Shown piece after piece: positions 53,271 through 61,278 of a stretch of 64,000 nt of DNA. Made by a program: the position numbers and the translations under genes. The notes under the pieces are model-generated. The model was not told where the DNA came from and did not search any database. It was given only the letters and a program-made list of their open reading frames with translations. Every line of letters starts with the position of its first letter. Position 1 is the stretch's first letter. Source of the stretch: Cecembia sp. (lineage in GTDB: Bacteria > Bacteroidota > Bacteroidia > Cytophagales > Cyclobacteriaceae); assembly GCF_007126775.1 (NCBI RefSeq), contig NZ_SLAP01000123.1:1-64000 (forward strand). Reading direction: 5' to 3'.

Positions 53271-53975
53271 TTATTTCTTGGCCAATCTAAATAGATGAGC
53301 TGCATACTTTTTGTTTTCCAGCAGTTCCTCTGAAAGCATGATGCTACTCTCATCCAGTGCAATTACTTCGTATTCTTTTTTGGAGGATACGACCTCGACC
53401 GGTGATTTTCGAATTTTTATTTCCACAAATATCCTCCCGTTTTTTTCAAAAATATCTGTTTCTGGATTTACCTGGATCAGGGAAACATTTTCCGCAATGG
53501 TATATTTGGCGCCAAAAGCGTTTCTATTGATGACCATTCGGGAGGAACTTCTTAGGTCGTTGTCCAAAAAAGCCTGTTTGACAGTCATCAGGTCCATTTG
53601 TACATCAGGGTGCCTATATAAGACCGCATGGTAACTGACCAAGCGTCCAAACATACCAGCATCATCAGGCAACCTGTTTTCTATCCAAACATGCGTGGCG
53701 CCACGGATGGCAGCTTCTTCCAAGAGCTTTTTCTTGGCCCTGTTGTTCAATGCATTCATCGCCGAGAATATCGTAACACCTCTGGCTTTGGCGTAGGCAT
53801 CGCCTATTTCTATAAAGCCCTTGGTGTCAGAATGGCTTCTTAGCTGCTGAATGTCAGATGCAGTAGTAAATCCTGTGATGGGTTTGGTTCCAATTAATTG
53901 AGCAATGGAGGGAGATATTACCCCTAAGTTAAAAATCAGAAATAAGAAAAAGGTGAACTTCAATTTTATCTTCAT
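53271..53975 (-). CDS. Secreted protein of unknown function
   Basis: 234 residues with a clear signal peptide (LKFTFFLFLIFNLGVISPSIA, cut before Q). The mature part contains AKKKLLEEAAIRGATHVWIENRL, a pattern seen in small envelope proteins where strand-helix-strand units surround an ARGATHV-type motif, followed by a beta-rich C-terminal half. I do not recognise the family. First gene of the minus-strand group with the two lipoproteins downstream. Confidence 0.65.
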   Translation of the reverse strand: MKIKLKFTFFLFLIFNLGVISPSIAQLIGTKPITGFTTASDIQQLRSHSDTKGFIEIGDAYAKARGVTIFSAMNALNNRAKKKLLEEAAIRGATHVWIENRLPDDAGMFGRLVSYHAVLYRHPDVQMDLMTVKQAFLDNDLRSSSRMVINRNAFGAKYTIAENVSLIQVNPETDIFEKNGRIFVEIKIRKSPVEVVSSKKEYEVIALDESSIMLSEELLENKKYAAHLFRLAKK

Positions 53976-54344
53976 TGTGTTTTTAGTTTTCCAAAACTAA
54001 GAGATCAATGTACTGAAAACAATAAAATTAGGTTAAATTTTTTGATATTTATATTAAAATGTCTATCTCCAAGTATTCAAGACCTCGTCTTTTCTTCCTA
54101 TTTGATAAAGCTGGGAACCTCTCCCCCAAATTAGCATGAGATGGGGCTTTCCTACCTACAGAACTAAATGTTGGGTATGCTGATTTCGGACAAAGCCATT
54201 TGGTTTATGCTAATGTTCTTGAAAAAAGAGTCAAGGCAAGTGAAAAGAAAATTTCTTAAGGGTAAAAGTGCTAAAAATTTTACCATAAAAAAGGTCAGCA
54301 ATATAAGATGCTGACCGGAGTTTTACTTGAATCCAAAATTAAAA
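53976..54344. other. 369-base intergenic region without a gene
   Basis: It separates the secreted-protein gene and the next lipoprotein gene, both on the minus strand. It contains the terminator at 54286-54316 and A/T-rich sequence that should include the promoter of the 53975 gene. No ORF over 50 codons, repeat or RNA gene is apparent. Confidence 0.6.
54286..54316 (-). terminator. Rho-independent terminator of the 54345-54794 gene
   Basis: On the minus strand GGTCAGCA / TGCTGACC (8 bp, 8-base loop) is followed by TTTTTTAT. It lies 28 bases beyond the stop codon. Confidence 0.88.
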
Positions 54345-54794
54345 TTATTTTTCAGACAATATGCTGATAGATTTTTCAAGTTTTGCCATTTCATCATTCA
54401 TTGATTTTTTGAAAATTTTCCATTGAGTAGGATCTTGATTTACATGTCCTTGAACCATTGATTTAATTTCAAGATTTCGTTTGTTCAATTCATATAGTTC
54501 TTTGTTATATTTAAATTGTATCGAATCATTCATTGGTTTCACCTTCTTTTTTAAATAGTTTAAGGTCTGATTATTTTTCAAAAATCGTACTTCAATGATA
54601 GAAGCGTAAGAAAAATAATCTATTAAAGAATCTATTTCAACGGTTTTTCTCACTGATGCCGTTTTTATGACAATAGCATCCACCTTGATTGGCTCTTTTT
54701 TTGGTCTATTGTTTTCATTTGCCGGTGAACAATTCATCATGCCAAGTGATATGAATCCTCCGATAATGGCTATTTTAAGTATTCCCTTGCGCAT
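54345..54794 (-). CDS. Small lipoprotein of unknown function
   Basis: 149 residues. Signal LKIAIIGGFISLGMMNC with Cys22 as the probable lipidation site, then a Lys-rich, mostly helical mature part (LNYLKKKVKPMNDSIQFKYNKELYELNKRNLEI) likely to form a coiled coil. No family recognised. It has its own terminator and is separated from the AraC gene by a second one, so it appears monocistronic. Confidence 0.65.
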   Translation of the reverse strand: MRKGILKIAIIGGFISLGMMNCSPANENNRPKKEPIKVDAIVIKTASVRKTVEIDSLIDYFSYASIIEVRFLKNNQTLNYLKKKVKPMNDSIQFKYNKELYELNKRNLEIKSMVQGHVNQDPTQWKIFKKSMNDEMAKLEKSISILSEK

Positions 54795-54881
54795 CTTTGT
54801 TTGTTTTTGATGTTATCAATTCATTTTTCACTATTCTGATTTTAAGGTGTATGAGTGGATTTAGAGTAAAAGTTAAAAAAG

Positions 54882-54923
54882 TACCACACAACCTTCAATC
54901 ACCCAAAATCTGGTTGTGTGGTA
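54882..54923 (-). terminator. Terminator of the sensor kinase operon
   Basis: TACCACACAACC and GGTTGTGTGGTA form a perfect 12-bp stem with an 18-base loop. Read on the minus strand it is followed by CTTTTTTAAC. It lies about 160 bases beyond the AraC-type gene stop and is the only terminator-like element after the three-gene operon. Confidence 0.75.
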
Positions 54924-55081
54924 TAGATAATTGAACCTCAGTACATTTAAAAAATATAATGGCTTTTACTTTTGGTTCCGGTAATTTCCAGTGCTGGATA
55001 TAATTCCCGATATCTACTTAACAAAAGTCCGATATTTAAACACAGAAAGTGTTGTAGGTTTTCCAGCAATTATTGCAAAAA

Positions 55082-55651
55082 TCATTCATTTTTAAGGCTA
55101 CTTTTACGAAGTGCCCTCATTTGCTTAAAAAAAGAAGGTGTGAGCCCAGTTATTTTTTTGAATTGATTGGAAAGATGGGATACACTGCTATAGTCCAACC
55201 GATAAGAAATCTCTGTAAGGTTAAGTTCATCGTAAAGCAGTAATTCTTTCACTTTTTCGATTTTGTGAAAAATGATGAATTGTTGAATGGTAATGCCTTG
55301 GACCTCAGAAAAAATATTTGATAAATAAGTGTAATCATATTCAAGCTTTTCACTGAGGAATTCAGAAAAGTTGACTTTGGGGACAGAAGTAGAATGGTGG
55401 ATCAAATCAATAATTACATTTTTTATTCTTTCGATCATAACAGCCCTCTTATCATCGAGTAATTCAAGGCCAATATTTTTCAAATTTTCCCTTAAGGTTT
55501 CCCTTTGCTGTTCTGAAATTTTTTCAAATATCTCTACTTCCCCCAATATGACATTGACATACCTTATCCCTAGCTTTCTTAGCTCTTCCTTTACTACCAT
55601 GATACAGCGTAAGCTGACCATATATTTGATATAAATCTTTAAATTTCCCAC
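55082..55651 (-). CDS. AraC family regulator with HMA-like N-terminal domain
   Basis: 189 residues. The C-terminal 100 residues are an AraC DNA-binding domain with two helix-turn-helices (YTYLSNIFSEVQGITIQQFI and LTEISYRLDYSSVSHLSNQF). The first 70 residues, starting KIYIKYMVSLRCIMVVKEEL, follow the beta-alpha-beta pattern of heavy-metal-associated (HMA) domains. The usual MxCxxC loop is MVSLRC, so one of the two metal cysteines is Ser13. It lies 19 bases after the response regulator and is the only DNA-binding product of the operon. Confidence 0.85.
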   Translation of the reverse strand: MGNLKIYIKYMVSLRCIMVVKEELRKLGIRYVNVILGEVEIFEKISEQQRETLRENLKNIGLELLDDKRAVMIERIKNVIIDLIHHSTSVPKVNFSEFLSEKLEYDYTYLSNIFSEVQGITIQQFIIFHKIEKVKELLLYDELNLTEISYRLDYSSVSHLSNQFKKITGLTPSFFKQMRALRKSSLKNE

Positions 55652-55670
55652 ATGTTCCTTAAATTACTCA

Positions 55671-56123
55671 TTATTCGGCTCTTAATAAAAAATTATCTTT
55701 ATTAAAAGGAGGCTCTTGGTAGACATTTGCATAGCTGATTGATTTTTCTAAAATTTTTTTAAGCTTTTGAAAATCATTGGGTTTGTGAATGTATACATTT
55801 GCACCATTGAGAAAACTTTCTTCCATGTCGTTTTCTGATGACGATGTGGAATAAATGGCAACAGATACCTCCTTGAATTTTTTATTCCCCCTTATCTCCT
55901 TTAAGCATTCCAGCCCATTTTTTTTTGGCATATTGATGTCCAAAAACAAGATATGTGGAAGGTTTTCAAGTGCAGTTCTTTTCAAAAATTCCATAAGTTC
56001 TACGCCGTCTGCTACAGTCATTACAGATGTACTGGCTTTCAATTCATCAAAAGCCTCTTCAAAAAGCAGCCTGTCTGCTTCATCGTCATCTGCTAGTAAG
56101 ATTTTAAGAGGTTTTTCGTTCAT
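55671..56123 (-). CDS. Single-domain response regulator
   Basis: 150 residues with one receiver domain and no output domain. The acidic pocket is LADDDEAD, the phospho-acceptor is D62 in LFLDINMPKKNG, the switch Ser/Thr lies in IYSTSS, and the conserved Lys in VYIHKPND. Its start codon overlaps the kinase stop by one base, so the two are coupled. It resembles Rcp1-type regulators that pass phosphate on by protein contact. Confidence 0.93.
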   Translation of the reverse strand: MNEKPLKILLADDDEADRLLFEEAFDELKASTSVMTVADGVELMEFLKRTALENLPHILFLDINMPKKNGLECLKEIRGNKKFKEVSVAIYSTSSSENDMEESFLNGANVYIHKPNDFQKLKKILEKSISYANVYQEPPFNKDNFLLRAE

Positions 56124-59100
56124 TATTTTGCTGGTATATAAATGTTAAACGTAGTTCCCTTATTTATTTCGCTTCTCGCATTGATAAAACCATTGTGGTT
56201 TTCAATTATTTTTTTGACAATAGCAAGACCTATCCCTGTGCCTGGATATTCGTCTTTACTATGAAGTTTTTCAAAAACTTCAAAAACCCTATTCCCATAT
56301 TCTTGATCAAATCCAATCCCGTTATCTGAGAATACAATATGGCAATAAAGTTTTTGGTTTAAATTTCCTATGTTTTTTATATCTTCTTTACTTACCAATT
56401 CAGAGGATATTTTGATAAGTGGAGGTAAATTGGGTTTGGCAAATTTTATGGAATTACTGATCAAGTTTTGCATCAATTGCCTGAACTGAAATGGGATAAC
56501 GCTTACTGTACACATTTCTTGAATTACAACGGAAGCTTTTTTTTCTTCCAATTTCTCCTTCATTTCAACTTGCACATCTTTGATAATGTCCAAAAGGTTG
56601 AGGTTTTCAAATTTTCTTTCAACTGAATTTAAGCTGGTAAAAGTCAGTAATTCCTCTATGAGCGATTGCATCCGATTGGCTGACTTTTGCATATATTCAA
56701 AATAGACCTTTCCCTTTGCGGATAAATTCTTCACTTCTTTATCAAGAATTCTGTCTGCAAAAGTCTGTATCTTTCTAAGGGGCTCCTGTAAGTCATGACT
56801 GGAAACGTAGGCAAAAGCTTCCAGTTCCTTGTTCATTCTCCCAAGTTCATTATTTTTTTCTGATAGTGCCTTATTGGATTGATCAAGTTGTTTTGTTCTT
56901 TCTAAAACTGCTTTTTCTAATTTCAGACTATAGATTTTTGTTTTCTCTATATCCTTCGTAAAAACCTCTAATTCATTTTTTTGGATTTTCATGGCATCGG
57001 TTATATCATTAAAGGAAAGCAGGATCAATTGTTCCCCATGGCTTTTTTGGACGATACGGCTTGCATTGAGCAAAAAAACTTTTTCTCCTATCCTTGGGAA
57101 GGCATGGGTTATCTTAAAGTCAGTAAATGAGGAGTTTTTGGGTATAATATGCTCAAGTAATTCTCTTAAGCTCGGAATGTTCCATTGTTTGTCTTCGAGG
57201 TCAAGTAAACGCTTTTCTACGATCTCATTTTCCTTGAGCTGAAAAAACCTGAAAAAGGCTTTATTTGCTGTCTTGATAAAGAGGTTTTTATCTAGCACTA
57301 TCATTGGCTCATGCAGTGTGGCAATGATGGCATTGGAAAATTCATAAGATTCATTCAGCAGTTCATTTCGGGTCTGTAGTTCTTGATTTGTGGTAATCAA
57401 TTCCTCATTAGAGGATTCGAGCTCCTCCTTTGAGGTTTCCAGTTCTTCATTTACTGTCTGCAGTTCCTCATTGCTGGAGACTACTTCTTCATTGGCACTT
57501 TGCAGTTCTTCTATAAATCCTTCCTGCTCTTGTGAAAGTTCAATTGCATCTGCCTGCGCTGCAGCAAGTTCTTCTTCAAGCTGCTTGATTATCTTTTCTT
57601 TATTTTCTAAAATCGAGGTCTGTAAATCATCAGTTCCATTCCCTTGTAGCGCACTGTATATCTGATCGTGTTGCCGAAAAACAATAAGCACCAATTGCTC
57701 ATCTATTTCAATGCTCAGTGGGGAAATTTCTATGCTGACGACAAAATCAGTGTTGTTTAGTTTCAATTTAATTCCGCCTTTTCGGATTGGCAGATTGGTT
57801 TTAATTGATTTGGAAATTAGGTTTCGTAAGTGAAAGGCTAACCCTTTTCGTGCCAATTTGAGGATGTTCAGCGAGGCTTTTCCTGAAATGTGTGAAAAGT
57901 ATAGATCCGTTTCTCCCCTAAATTGAATAATTTCTAAATGCTGATTGATCACAACGCAAGCGGGAAGGAAGTCATTCAAGAGTGCTTCATCTAATGCCTG
58001 ATCCAAACTTTTTTTGCTTTCCAAGGATCTGACTCTTGTAGTTCCCGCTATACTATAAGGCTTTACAGATGGTTTTACAGCTTTTGCACTTTTTGAAGCG
58101 AGTACCGGTAATGTAGTAGGGTTAATGTTGTTATTCCTTGAATAGATTCTGTATTTTTTGTTGACTATTGAAAAAAGATTTGCCGATGAGCTGATGGTTT
58201 CCGCCTTACCCAGCATCAAATAGCCGGATTCATTCAGTGCGTAATGGAAGGTGGCCAAAAGCCTTTTTTGAGCAGGGATATCCAGGTAAATAAACAGATT
58301 CCTACAACTGATAAAATCAATTCTGGAAAAAGGAGGATCTTTCAATACATCGTGTGGTGCGTAAACACAGATATCCCGGATTATTTTAGCTACCCTGAAT
58401 TTGTTGCCATTTTCTGTAAAAAAACGTTGAAGACGTTTGGGAGATACAGATTTGAGTTCGTTTCTGGAGTACTCTCCAATCCTTGCTTTCTTGATAACTT
58501 TCTCACTTAGATCAGTAGCAAACATTTGTACAGGGATGTGAGTGCCTGTCTTTTCCTGAACTTCAAGAATCATCATGGCAATGGACAATGCTTCTTCACC
58601 CGAAGAACAGGCTGGAACCCATACCCGGAATGTTTCTTCACCTCTCCTTGACTCCAGTAGTCTGGGCAGGAGTTTGTCTTTTAGATACCTATAGCTGTCT
58701 GAATCCCTAAAAAAGCTGGTTACATTGATCAATAGGTCCTGATAAAGCGTTTCTAATTCCTGTTTTTTTTCCTCCACCAGTAATAAGTAAGACTTGAGGT
58801 CTTCCACTTTGTTAAGGAGCATTCTACGGAGTATCCTCCTTTTCACTGTCTTGGATTTGTACAAGGAAAAGTCCACACCGGATAACATTTGCAGCTTTTT
58901 TATGATAATGCTCAGATGGGGGTCATCATCATCAATGAGGTCTTCTTCTCTTGTATTTTTTTCTGATGTATCGGTCAACGGGTGCTGACTGATACGGTTC
59001 AATTCAAGTGCAATTTCAACAGGTGATAAAATATAATCCACAATACCTTCAGAAATTGCAGACTTGGGCATGCTGTTAAATTTGGCGGATTCATCTTGTG

Positions 59101-59599
59101 CAAATGTGAGCCCTCCATTTTCTTTGATGGATTTCATACCAATGGTTCCGTCCGTAGCACTGCCACTGAGTATTACCCCGATTACATTCTTTCCCTGTGA
59201 GTTAGACAGTGATGTAAAAAGAATGTCAATAGGGAAATTGAATTTTGGCTTTTCAGGCCTTGGGCTTAATATAATATGGCCTTTTTCTACAGCAATCTCT
59301 TTGTCCGGAGGTATAATGTAAAAATAATTGGGTTTGATCAAAACTTTGTTCTCTACTTCCTGAACAGTCATATTGGTGATTTTGGACAGTAGGGAAGTAA
59401 GCATACTTTTATGATCAGGACTGAGGTGCTGAACAAAAATAAATGCCATCCCCGTATCAGGAGCCAAATATTTCAATATTTCTGAAATCGCTTCCAGTCC
59501 ACCCGCTGAAGCACCGATTGCGACTATCGGGAAATCGGCCGCTTTCACCAATTCCGGGGAAGAATCCAATGTCATGTTATCTTTGTTGGACAGTTTCAT
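56123..59599 (-). CDS. CheB-CheR-PAS hybrid sensor histidine kinase, soluble
   Basis: A 1158-residue protein. Domains in order: CheB methylesterase (GASAGGLEAI with Ser31, VQHLSPDHKS, SGSATDGTIG), CheR methyltransferase (about 215-480: FRVWVPACSSGEEALSIAM), a long coiled coil with seven heptads of the SSNEELQ type (701-749), a PAS domain (about 755-880), and a kinase core with H935 in SSHDLQEPLRK, the N-box QNLISNSIKF and G-boxes DNGIGF and GTGIGLAIVKK. No membrane segment is seen, so it senses a cytoplasmic signal. No chemoreceptor is nearby. An alternative start is MTLDSSPE, 8 codons in. Confidence 0.94.
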   Translation of the reverse strand: MKLSNKDNMTLDSSPELVKAADFPIVAIGASAGGLEAISEILKYLAPDTGMAFIFVQHLSPDHKSMLTSLLSKITNMTVQEVENKVLIKPNYFYIIPPDKEIAVEKGHIILSPRPEKPKFNFPIDILFTSLSNSQGKNVIGVILSGSATDGTIGMKSIKENGGLTFAQDESAKFNSMPKSAISEGIVDYILSPVEIALELNRISQHPLTDTSEKNTREEDLIDDDDPHLSIIIKKLQMLSGVDFSLYKSKTVKRRILRRMLLNKVEDLKSYLLLVEEKKQELETLYQDLLINVTSFFRDSDSYRYLKDKLLPRLLESRRGEETFRVWVPACSSGEEALSIAMMILEVQEKTGTHIPVQMFATDLSEKVIKKARIGEYSRNELKSVSPKRLQRFFTENGNKFRVAKIIRDICVYAPHDVLKDPPFSRIDFISCRNLFIYLDIPAQKRLLATFHYALNESGYLMLGKAETISSSANLFSIVNKKYRIYSRNNNINPTTLPVLASKSAKAVKPSVKPYSIAGTTRVRSLESKKSLDQALDEALLNDFLPACVVINQHLEIIQFRGETDLYFSHISGKASLNILKLARKGLAFHLRNLISKSIKTNLPIRKGGIKLKLNNTDFVVSIEISPLSIEIDEQLVLIVFRQHDQIYSALQGNGTDDLQTSILENKEKIIKQLEEELAAAQADAIELSQEQEGFIEELQSANEEVVSSNEELQTVNEELETSKEELESSNEELITTNQELQTRNELLNESYEFSNAIIATLHEPMIVLDKNLFIKTANKAFFRFFQLKENEIVEKRLLDLEDKQWNIPSLRELLEHIIPKNSSFTDFKITHAFPRIGEKVFLLNASRIVQKSHGEQLILLSFNDITDAMKIQKNELEVFTKDIEKTKIYSLKLEKAVLERTKQLDQSNKALSEKNNELGRMNKELEAFAYVSSHDLQEPLRKIQTFADRILDKEVKNLSAKGKVYFEYMQKSANRMQSLIEELLTFTSLNSVERKFENLNLLDIIKDVQVEMKEKLEEKKASVVIQEMCTVSVIPFQFRQLMQNLISNSIKFAKPNLPPLIKISSELVSKEDIKNIGNLNQKLYCHIVFSDNGIGFDQEYGNRVFEVFEKLHSKDEYPGTGIGLAIVKKIIENHNGFINARSEINKGTTFNIYIPAK

Positions 59600-59881
59600 G
59601 CTGATTTCATCAATAATCTTTGGCAGTATCCCAATAATGGGATGAATTGTTTGAACCTTTTAGGGAAGATACCATTAATTTTTAGCGATTCCGAATGAAG
59701 TGGAATTCCGGAAGCATATAATTTTTTTTTAGTCAATTGTTATTCAAAACCTGTAAAAAATGCAAATATCAGTTTATTCCATGTAACAGTTTTTCAGAAA
59801 GATCTTATGACATTTACTGGATTATTTATCGCTTGGTCAGAAGTTATCCTTCGCGAAGTTTCACAGTAAAAACTATTTATC

Positions 59882-60361
59882 ATGCAGCCAACTACCTATA
59901 TTTTCAAAAATAGCCAAGATGTAAGACAGGCTTTAACCGCTCTTTTTAAAAGGGGTTATTTTAAAAAACATTTGACAATAAAATTTAATGAAATAGAGAT
60001 GAATCGTGATGAAATACTTGTCCATGCATTCAAATCTGGGGATGTTGTTTTGACAAAAACAATAAAAGGATTGAAATTAGGTATGCTTGCTGGATCCGGT
60101 GGTATTGGTTTAATTGTAGGTTTAATCTTACTATTTGGAGCTGGAAATTCACTATACCCATTAGCGACCTTCGTCGCGGCACTCTTTGTTGGAGCTGTTT
60201 GGGGTGGTACCTTAGGGTTTATACTTGGTTCCCTGTTCCCTTTTGAGAAAACCATCAACATTAAAGATCAATCGGTAAATGGATATTTCTCAATTGATCT
60301 TTTACCCATTAATTTGAAAGATGGTCTTTATTTCAAAAACAAATGGCAGAGTGCAATTTGA
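59882..60361 (+). CDS. Small membrane protein of unknown function
   Basis: 159 residues. An N-terminal soluble part (FKNSQDVRQALTALFKRGYF) is followed by two glycine-rich hydrophobic segments (MLAGSGGIGLIVGLILLFGAG and LATFVAALFVGAVWGGTLGFILG) and a short soluble tail. The layout recalls stress-induced proteins with an N-terminal alpha/beta part and a glycine-zipper hairpin, but I cannot name the family. It is divergent from the kinase gene across 282 bases, so it could be a target of that system. Confidence 0.65.
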   Translation: MQPTTYIFKNSQDVRQALTALFKRGYFKKHLTIKFNEIEMNRDEILVHAFKSGDVVLTKTIKGLKLGMLAGSGGIGLIVGLILLFGAGNSLYPLATFVAALFVGAVWGGTLGFILGSLFPFEKTINIKDQSVNGYFSIDLLPINLKDGLYFKNKWQSAI

Positions 60362-60558
60362 AAAATAGGATTATGATTTTTTGCAGTTTCAGGTATTTTA
60401 TATCGAAGGGATACATTGAGTTCACATGATTTGATAGTTTGTTTTTCTATTGGCTACAGATTGGTGCCGAGAAGAAAAAGATAGTTATTTCTTTAAAAAA
60501 TGTTGCTAGGGAATTTGAGCAAGAGGCTTTCTGATTTTGAAAACCCCTTGCTGACAAC

Positions 60559-61266
60559 TTACCCTACTAAGTTACCTTCATTATCCCATTCAGCCACTTT
60601 TCCCCTTTCTTCAGGTTTTAGATACAGCGCCATATATTTTTCGGGATATTCAAATCCATGTTTTTTCATCACTTCATCCGGGACGCCATCCCAAACATTG
60701 GGAGTATTGCCTTTATAGCCTATGTATTTAAAGCCAATTTCTGAGGTGAAATAACCAGTGCAAGTAAGGTTTCTTAAGGCATTGAAAAATCTTACGGGAC
60801 CGGTCAATTCCTTAGGTGCTTTATCAGGCCATGCGATCAGATCGATTACCTCCATCTTTTCTTTTTCAGATAAATCCAGAAATTTTTTACCATAGGTATC
60901 ATCACTGTAGTTATCTAGCCACATCAACCCTCCTCTAATGGGAGTTTGGAAAGATGGCTGATCTTTCATCATAAATTCAATAAATTCAGGAACGCCAGCT
61001 TCTGTGGCGCTACCGGAATCCTCACCTGCGGGCATGATAATATCGACCAGGAAATCCAATTTTTTACGTTCTTCATCGGTAAAAAATACCTCAGACAAAA
61101 GCCGCTGATCGTATGCTATTTCCTCTGCGGTCCTACCACCTGGAGTGCCTCCTGCAATTTTGGGGCTGAAATCTTCCGCTTTATCTGCAGGGGTACAATG
61201 CGTCAGCAAAAGTCCCGATGCCAGTGAACCAGTAAATAGGAGTTTTAAATTTTCTCTTCTGTTCAT
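60559..61266 (-). CDS. Gluconate 2-dehydrogenase subunit 3 family protein
   Basis: 235 residues. The N-terminus has a twin-arginine-like signal (NRRENLKLLFTGSLASGLLL) that also ends in a lipobox-like THC. The body FFTDEERKKLDFLVDIIMPAGEDSGSATEAGVPEFI is typical of subunit 3. In related FAD sugar dehydrogenases this small subunit carries the catalytic subunit through the Tat pathway and stabilises it. It follows the GMC gene after 12 bases. Confidence 0.92.
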   Translation of the reverse strand: MNRRENLKLLFTGSLASGLLLTHCTPADKAEDFSPKIAGGTPGGRTAEEIAYDQRLLSEVFFTDEERKKLDFLVDIIMPAGEDSGSATEAGVPEFIEFMMKDQPSFQTPIRGGLMWLDNYSDDTYGKKFLDLSEKEKMEVIDLIAWPDKAPKELTGPVRFFNALRNLTCTGYFTSEIGFKYIGYKGNTPNVWDGVPDEVMKKHGFEYPEKYMALYLKPEERGKVAEWDNEGNLVG

Positions 61267-61278
61267 CGCTCCTGGGGT

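Noticed and set aside
57390-57665. Ser-rich 91-residue plus-strand ORF and repeat-like DNA
   Set aside because: It is the complement of the heptad coiled coil of the kinase, neither a gene nor a CRISPR-type repeat.
60500-60718. 72-residue plus-strand ORF
   Set aside because: Mostly antisense to the subunit 3 gene, with no independent support.
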